Source: Avimuribaculum sp964395975 (GTDB lineage Bacteria; Bacteroidota; Bacteroidia; Bacteroidales; Muribaculaceae). From it: a stretch of 19,470 nt of DNA. Where the stretch lies: positions 1 to 19,470 of the forward strand of contig CAYNBZ010000045.1 of NCBI GenBank assembly GCA_964395975.1. Reading direction: 5' to 3'. The position numbers and the translations under genes are program-made. A model generated the notes under the pieces. It was given only the letters and a program-made list of their open reading frames with translations. It ran no database searches and had not been told where the DNA came from. This document shows, piece after piece, positions 15,692-19,470 of the stretch. How positions within the stretch are numbered: the first letter of the stretch is position 1; each line of letters begins with the position of its first letter.

Positions 15692-16606
15692 ATGAGAGAG
15701 ATTGTCGATATAGATGATGTGATGCGGCGATTCAATGGCTATCTGATGGTAGAACGCGGTTTGTCGAAAAACACCATGGAAGCATATGATGACGATGTGC
15801 AGAAGCTACTTGCATATTTGAAATCTGCCGGAATTGCTCCTGAGAATGTCACTGAAAGCAACCTGCATGAATTCTTGAGCGGATTGCACGATGTGGGAAT
15901 TGCTCCTAAATCACAAGCACGTATTGTCTCAGGGATAAAGACCTTTTACAAGTATCTGAAAATAGAAGGATATGTTGATAAGAATCCGGCCATACTCATT
16001 GAATCTCCACGTCTTGGAAGAAAATTGCCGGCCATATTGACCGAACGGGAAATAGACGATATGGTTGCGGCTATCGACCTCAATGCTCCCGAGGGACAGC
16101 GCAATCGTGCCATAGTGGAAACGTTGTATGGCTGCGGCTTGCGAGTGAGCGAGCTTGTTGAATTGCGAATTTCGCAGATTTATGCCGATGAAGAGTATAT
16201 AATAGTTGAAGGAAAAGGCAACAAGCAAAGGCTCGTTCCTATATCGCAGGTTGCCCTTGCCGAAATTCAGAAATATCTCTTGGGGTATCGTTCGCGCTTG
16301 AAGGTAAAACGCGGATGTAATGACATACTGTTTCTTAACCGGCGTGGCAGCAAGTTGACAAGGGTAATGATTTACTATATCATCAAAAATTTATGCGATG
16401 TTGCCGGAATTAGGAAAAATATAAGTCCGCATACGCTCAGGCATTCTTTCGCAACCCATTTGCTTGAAGGTGGAGCTAATCTGCGAGCCATACAGCAGAT
16501 GCTTGGACATGAAGACATATCTACTACCGAGGTATATTTGCACATCGATCGTTCGCGCTTGCATGATGAAATAATCGCCCACCATCCGCGTAATATGCGA
16601 CATTAG
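15692..16606 (+). CDS. xerD: Site-specific tyrosine recombinase XerD
   Basis: A 304-aa tyrosine recombinase, close to the usual 298-300 aa of XerD. The N-terminal SAM-like core-binding domain (about 8-95; GLSKNTMEAYDDDVQKLLAYL) is followed by the catalytic domain with all six residues: R151 (CGLRVSEL), K175 (EGKGNKQR), H247 and R250 (HTLRHSFATHLLEGG), H273 (LGHEDIST) and nucleophile Y282 (EVYLHI). The HSFATHLLEGGANLRAIQQMLGHEDISTTEVYLHID stretch is typical of XerD rather than phage integrases. With XerC it would resolve chromosome dimers at dif during cell division under FtsK control. The gene has its own -7 box and ends in a terminator shared with the convergent porin gene. Confidence 0.93.
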   Translation: MREIVDIDDVMRRFNGYLMVERGLSKNTMEAYDDDVQKLLAYLKSAGIAPENVTESNLHEFLSGLHDVGIAPKSQARIVSGIKTFYKYLKIEGYVDKNPAILIESPRLGRKLPAILTEREIDDMVAAIDLNAPEGQRNRAIVETLYGCGLRVSELVELRISQIYADEEYIIVEGKGNKQRLVPISQVALAEIQKYLLGYRSRLKVKRGCNDILFLNRRGSKLTRVMIYYIIKNLCDVAGIRKNISPHTLRHSFATHLLEGGANLRAIQQMLGHEDISTTEVYLHIDRSRLHDEIIAHHPRNMRH

Positions 16607-16609
16607 TAG

Positions 16610-16635
16610 AAAAAAGGGCAAATGTGCCCTTTTTT
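16610..16635. terminator. Bidirectional terminator between xerD and porin
   Basis: A perfect 11-bp stem (six A then GGGCA, 16610-16620, with TGCCC then six T, 16625-16635) has a 4-nt loop AATG. It ends transcripts from both sides: xerD stops at 16606, and the porin stop codon (16634-16636) overlaps the right arm. Confidence 0.85.
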
Positions 16636-17665
16636 AGAAGTGTATCATCACTTCGGCTACTATTTTGTCTTGTTCTGAGATTTGAATTTCGGCATTTTTG
16701 TTGTAGAAGTAGTTTTCGTAGTTTAGCCGCAAGTCGGCTGTGAACGGCTTGGTGATGCTTAGTGTTACACCCACGGTGAGGCGTTTACGTTCGTAGTCGG
16801 TAATGTATAACCTGCCCTCTTCGTTGAGAGTGCCATCGCTGTGGTCGCCCATGTAGTCGAACCGTGCGAGGGTCGAAATCTTATGGAGCAATTTCTTGCG
16901 TATCATGAAGTCGTAGTTGACAAAGGCATTTACTGCTTGCACTGAATTGAAGCTGTTGTTGGCGTAAGTCTTATACAAAAATTCCACTTCGGCCGTCCAA
17001 TTATTCCAGTTCCATGTAATGCCGGCATCATACATATACACGTTGATGGTTTCAGGACATATTTTCTGCATACTAAGCACAAAATTCAGTTCATCGACAA
17101 ATCTGAATTGTGCTTTCCCTGAGAAGTTGATGTGTTCTCCCCAGAAGTCCTTTTGGTCGGTCAGTCCTGACCCGTTGAAAATGCCCGCTTCTATTTTTAT
17201 GGGAAACAAAGGATTAAATTCATATCCTATCGTGGCTCCCACATCGCGTACGTCACCTACCTGTTTGGCTATGAACGAACGGTTGGCGAAGTATTGCTGG
17301 TGTGGCGAGCGGTGTGCATCTATGGTAAACGGCACTCGCATCTGTCCGATTGTGAATGAGCCGCCGTTTATCGGTTTCCATTGGGCAAAGGCATCGAGCA
17401 TCCGTATCCGGCCTTCATCAGACAAGTCAATCTCGGCTTTGTATGATACCGTATGGGCGACATTGCCGGTGACACTTAGTCTTGCGTTACGCACTTGAAA
17501 CCTCCCTGCCGAAATTTCGGGTTGGTATTCATATTTGGCTCTAATAGTTCCGTTGATTACGGGTCGATAATCGACTTTTGTTGAATCGTTGTTGTCGGCA
17601 TTGGCCGTAAACGATGCCATGAATGTCATAGCCATGGCGGTGAGGGTGATAAATATGGTTCTCAT
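16634..17665 (-). CDS. Outer membrane porin, phosphate-selective porin O/P-like
   Basis: A 343-aa protein with a signal peptide cut after about A23 (SFTANA). The rest alternates amphipathic beta strands, with aromatic girdle residues and a C-terminal phenylalanine (VAEVMIHF) that serves as the Bam recognition signal. Features such as RFQVRNARLSVTGNV, YKAEIDLSDEGRIRMLDAFAQWKP, FTIGQMRVPFTIDAHRSP and AGIFNGSGL match the OprO/OprP-like porin family in Bacteroidetes. These form 16-stranded trimeric channels; phosphate selectivity is not established for Bacteroidales members, and I see no clear arginine-ladder evidence. It has the best promoter in the window and a leader of about 18 nt. It is monocistronic and sits between the two Xer recombinase genes. 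Confidence 0.85.
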   Translation of the reverse strand: MRTIFITLTAMAMTFMASFTANADNNDSTKVDYRPVINGTIRAKYEYQPEISAGRFQVRNARLSVTGNVAHTVSYKAEIDLSDEGRIRMLDAFAQWKPINGGSFTIGQMRVPFTIDAHRSPHQQYFANRSFIAKQVGDVRDVGATIGYEFNPLFPIKIEAGIFNGSGLTDQKDFWGEHINFSGKAQFRFVDELNFVLSMQKICPETINVYMYDAGITWNWNNWTAEVEFLYKTYANNSFNSVQAVNAFVNYDFMIRKKLLHKISTLARFDYMGDHSDGTLNEEGRLYITDYERKRLTVGVTLSITKPFTADLRLNYENYFYNKNAEIQISEQDKIVAEVMIHF

Positions 17666-17688
17666 CCTATTTGAAAAAATTTATGTCG

Positions 17689-17720
17689 CAAAAATATGAG
17701 CGATTACACAGCATGGCAAA
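17689..17720 (-). promoter_or_regulatory. Promoter of the porin gene
   Basis: On the minus strand TTTG (17717-17720), a 20-bp spacer and TATTTTTG (17689-17696) give a full match to the Bacteroidetes -33/-7 consensus, 23 bp upstream of the ATG. Confidence 0.75.
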
Positions 17721-17872
17721 TAAATTGTGTAACAATGTTATAACATTTGCCGACGGCTGATGTTATGGTGTGTTGGAAGTAGTACATGATGGTCAGAAAA
17801 AGTAACGGGGAATTTGGAAAAGTCGGGATTTATGCATATATTCGTACCAAACAATCAAAGAAACGGTGTTAC

Positions 17873-18799
17873 ATGAGCAGCTTGATGGAAGAATTCTTGA
17901 GTTATGCAAAATATGAACTGAATTTTTCGACTTGTACCGTTTCCTCCTATGGGGGGGACTTGCGACAGTTGCAGGAATTCTTGTCGCATGGAAATGCCGA
18001 CGGTTTTGACGCAATAAGTGTCACAGCGAACGATTTGCGCGCATGGATAGCTAAATTGGGAGCGCAAGGTGACACTGCACGCACGATTCGCCGTAAAATA
18101 CAAGCTGCACGGGCATTTTACAAATTCTTGATGAAACGGGGCATAGTTGAGTCAAATCCTGCCGGCGACATCGAGCTTGCCAAGTTTAAGATGCCTTTGC
18201 CGGCTTACATAAGACCGGAAAAAATGGATGAGTTGCTTGACGCTCCGCTCGATGTAGAGAATTATAGAGCAGTGCTTAATCACACAGTAGTAATGATGCT
18301 GTATGAAACCGGAATACGTCGGGCAGAACTTATCGACCTTCACGATGCCGACGTGGATACTTTGAGGGGCGAAATGAAAGTACACGGTAAGCGTAACAAG
18401 GAGCGTGTGGTGCCTTTCGGGAGAGAATTGTCGAACGCTATTGATACATATCGCAAACTGCGCGGAAAGGTGACCGGACTTGACCGACCTGAACAATTCT
18501 TTTTGCGAGCCAATGGGAAGCCGCTCTATCCATCGATGGTTTACAGATTGGTACATACCGTGTTGTCGGTTGTTGGCGGTGGACGAAAACTGAGTCCGCA
18601 CGTTTTGCGTCACACGTTTGCCTCGGCAATGCTTAATAACGGTGCCGAACTTAATAGCGTAAAAGAAATATTAGGTCATGAATCGCTTGCGGCAACACAA
18701 GTGTACACACATGTCACATTCAGTGAGCTAAAAAATAATTACAAACTTGCTCATCCAAGAGCTTTAAAAAAGGAGGTAAATTATGGAAGTAAAGATTAA
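17873..18799 (+). CDS. xerC: Tyrosine recombinase XerC-like
   Basis: From the ATG at 17873 this is a 308-aa recombinase. The N-terminal core-binding domain (about 1-90; EEFLSYAKYELNFSTCTVSSYGGDL) precedes a complete catalytic domain: R149 (TGIRRAEL), K173 (HGKRNKER), H243 and R246 (HVLRHTFASAML), H269 (LGHESLAA) and nucleophile Y278 (QVYTHVT). The frame is open back to 17786, but the extra 29 residues are basic and lack family resemblance, so I prefer M at 17873 or 17885. It is the likely partner of XerD encoded 1.3 kb away. The stop codon overlaps hpf by 17 bp and the hpf Shine-Dalgarno lies inside its last codons. The upstream promoter is unclear; AACATTTG at 17742-17749 is a near match to a -7 box. 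Confidence 0.88.
   Translation: MSSLMEEFLSYAKYELNFSTCTVSSYGGDLRQLQEFLSHGNADGFDAISVTANDLRAWIAKLGAQGDTARTIRRKIQAARAFYKFLMKRGIVESNPAGDIELAKFKMPLPAYIRPEKMDELLDAPLDVENYRAVLNHTVVMMLYETGIRRAELIDLHDADVDTLRGEMKVHGKRNKERVVPFGRELSNAIDTYRKLRGKVTGLDRPEQFFLRANGKPLYPSMVYRLVHTVLSVVGGGRKLSPHVLRHTFASAMLNNGAELNSVKEILGHESLAATQVYTHVTFSELKNNYKLAHPRALKKEVNYGSKD
18770..18776 (+). promoter_or_regulatory. Strong Shine-Dalgarno of hpf inside the xerC end
   Basis: AAGGAGG lies 6 nt upstream of the hpf ATG at 18783, within the last codons of xerC. It is nearly a full complement of the 16S rRNA 3' end and fixes the hpf start. Such strong sites are rare in Bacteroidetes. Confidence 0.8.
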
Positions 18800-19076
18800 A
18801 TCGATCCATTTTGACGCGACTACTAAGTTAGAGGAATTTATTAATAAGAAAGCGCAAAGACTTGCGCGCCGCAATGAGGATGTGACAGAATTTAATGTCA
18901 CGCTGAAAGTAGTAAAACCGGAAACTGCAATGAATAAAGAAGCAGGCATAAAACTCACGATACCCAACCGTGAAGATTTATTTGCTTCGAAAGTGGCTGA
19001 TACGTTTGAGGAAGCGGTTGACTTGTGTATCGATGCGCTCGAACGCCAGCTTGAAAAGTATGACAAAAATAAATAA
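18783..19076 (+). CDS. hpf: Ribosome hibernation-promoting factor (short form, HPF/RaiA)
   Basis: A 97-aa protein of the short HPF/YfiA type. It begins MEVKIKSIHFDATTKLEEFINKKAQRL, giving beta1-alpha1, continues with strands around FNVTLKVVKP and GIKLTIPNR, and ends in a long helix (FEEAVDLCIDALERQLEKYDKNK). This is the usual beta-alpha-beta-beta-beta-alpha fold. The protein binds between the 30S head and body in the mRNA/tRNA path during stationary phase and inactivates the ribosome. The C-terminal dimerisation domain of long HPF is absent, so dimer formation would need another factor. It overlaps xerC by 17 bp and has a strong Shine-Dalgarno, so it is translationally coupled. A UUCG-loop terminator follows. 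Confidence 0.92.
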   Translation: MEVKIKSIHFDATTKLEEFINKKAQRLARRNEDVTEFNVTLKVVKPETAMNKEAGIKLTIPNREDLFASKVADTFEEAVDLCIDALERQLEKYDKNK

Positions 19077-19107
19077 AACCAAGGTGTAATATTCCAAACT
19101 AAATTAT

Positions 19108-19140
19108 AAGGGTGCGCTTCGGCGTACCCTTTCTATTATT
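19108..19140 (+). terminator. Terminator of xerC-hpf with UUCG tetraloop
   Basis: A 10-bp stem (19108-19117 with 19122-19131, one G-U pair) is closed by a UUCG loop and followed by TTCTATTATTTT, 31 bp after the hpf stop. Confidence 0.8.
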
Positions 19141-19153
19141 TTAAGGGGGATAA

Positions 19154-19161
19154 TATATTTG
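19154..19161 (+). promoter_or_regulatory. Weak candidate -7 box before a micro-ORF
   Basis: TATATTTG fits TAnnTTTG and lies 51 bp upstream of the ATG at 19213, but no TTG partner is visible and the downstream frame is only 16 codons. Confidence 0.25.
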
Positions 19162-19212
19162 GATATAGCCCGACTTGATTCTATAATATCGGCTAACAAA
19201 TAAAAAAACGGC

Positions 19213-19263
19213 ATGAAAAAATTTACCACTGCAATCGTAATGTTGATATGTCTAAGTTCGTGA
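19213..19263 (+). pseudogene. Micro-ORF resembling a truncated signal peptide
   Basis: ATG at 19213 opens a 16-codon frame, MKKFTTAIVMLICLSS, which stops at TGA 19261-19263. The basic start and hydrophobic core look like the first part of a lipoprotein or secretory signal peptide. No continuation is found in the other frames, which stop quickly. It may be the remnant of a lost secreted-protein gene, or chance. Confidence 0.3.
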
Positions 19264-19343
19264 AACAAAGGATGTTGTATATGTAATTTACACATCGGTA
19301 TTTTATGGAAGGAAATTTTTTTCAAAAAAAGAATGCCGAATAT

Positions 19344-19373
19344 TTTGTAATTTAAAAAATGTGCGTAACTTTG
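19344..19373 (+). promoter_or_regulatory. Promoter of the tRNA-Thr gene cluster
   Basis: TTTG (19344-19347), an 18-bp spacer and TAACTTTG (19366-19373) match the Bacteroidetes promoter consensus, 45 bp upstream of the first tRNA base. Confidence 0.75.
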
Positions 19374-19418
19374 CAACCGCTTTAAGCCCCTTGCGCTTGA
19401 CAGCAGGGCGATAAGAAT

Positions 19419-19470
19419 GCCTCTTTAGCTCAGTTGGCCAGAGCACGTGATTTGTAATCTCGGGGTCGTT
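19419..19470 (+). tRNA. tRNA-Thr (TGT), 3' part beyond window
   Basis: The acceptor 5' strand is GCCTCTT (19419-19425). The D arm follows (GCTC/GAGC, 19428-19431 with 19441-19444), then the anticodon arm with loop TTTGTAA (19451-19457) and anticodon TGT at 19453-19455, which reads ACA. The anticodon stem CGTGA/TCTCG has a U-U mismatch in its centre. The sequence ends at the start of the T arm. In many Bacteroidetes this tRNA begins a tRNA cluster leading to tuf, which would lie just outside the window. Confidence 0.93.

Noticed and set aside
15675..15695. Six-codon upstream ORF overlapping the xerD start (ATGA)
   Set aside because: Its ATG lies at or before the transcription start predicted from the -7 box at 15663-15670, so it is probably not translated.
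15571..17872. A dif site near the Xer genes
   Set aside because: I found no 28-bp sequence with the conserved XerC and XerD half-site pattern.
19104..19376. Minus-strand 90-codon ORF before the tRNA
   Set aside because: It spans the hpf terminator and the tRNA promoter and lacks any start signal.

Overview
The window looks like a chromosomal stretch from a Bacteroidales bacterium, possibly a gut lineage such as Muribaculaceae; the family is a guess. The evidence is the recurring Bacteroidetes -7 promoter box TAnnTTTG in front of most transcription units, a type IX secretion (T9SS) C-terminal sorting domain, calycin-like secreted domains, and a xerC-hpf-tRNA-Thr cluster of the kind found upstream of tuf and rpoBC in this phylum. 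Most genes are ordinary core genes. The first 1.8 kb is AT-rich, has little coding sequence and appears to be accessory DNA.

Layout. 1-1870: three small minus-strand genes (a 198-aa unknown, a 64-aa membrane peptide and a 54-aa CpXC-type zinc ribbon). Upstream of them lies a highly structured region (about 1271-1518) that would be their RNA leader. 1868-5380: a 1170-aa exported multidomain adhesin-like protein with a T9SS sorting domain. 5381-5860: two terminators and a possible gene remnant. 5861-10200 (minus strand): a Crp/Fnr-family regulator, a GtrB/ArnC-like glycosyltransferase, miaB and an MFS transporter. 10781-14263: a 1160-aa secreted protein built mainly from four copies of a 705-bp tandem repeat whose 608-bp core is identical in every copy. 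14554-15570 (minus): an extended SDR epimerase/reductase. 15692-16606: xerD. 16634-17665 (minus): a phosphate-selective-porin-like outer membrane protein, convergent with xerD and sharing an 11-bp-stem bidirectional terminator. 17873-19076: a xerC-like recombinase overlapping hpf. 19419-end: the 5' part of tRNA-Thr(TGT).

How the parts relate. XerD and the XerC-like protein are probably the chromosome-dimer-resolution pair, here unusually close together. hpf is translationally coupled to xerC and carries a strong Shine-Dalgarno sequence, which is noteworthy in a phylum whose ribosomes largely hide the anti-Shine-Dalgarno. The two very large proteins are exported surface or secreted proteins. 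The parts I find least explained are the structured leader with its small-gene cluster and the perfectly homogenised repeat array.
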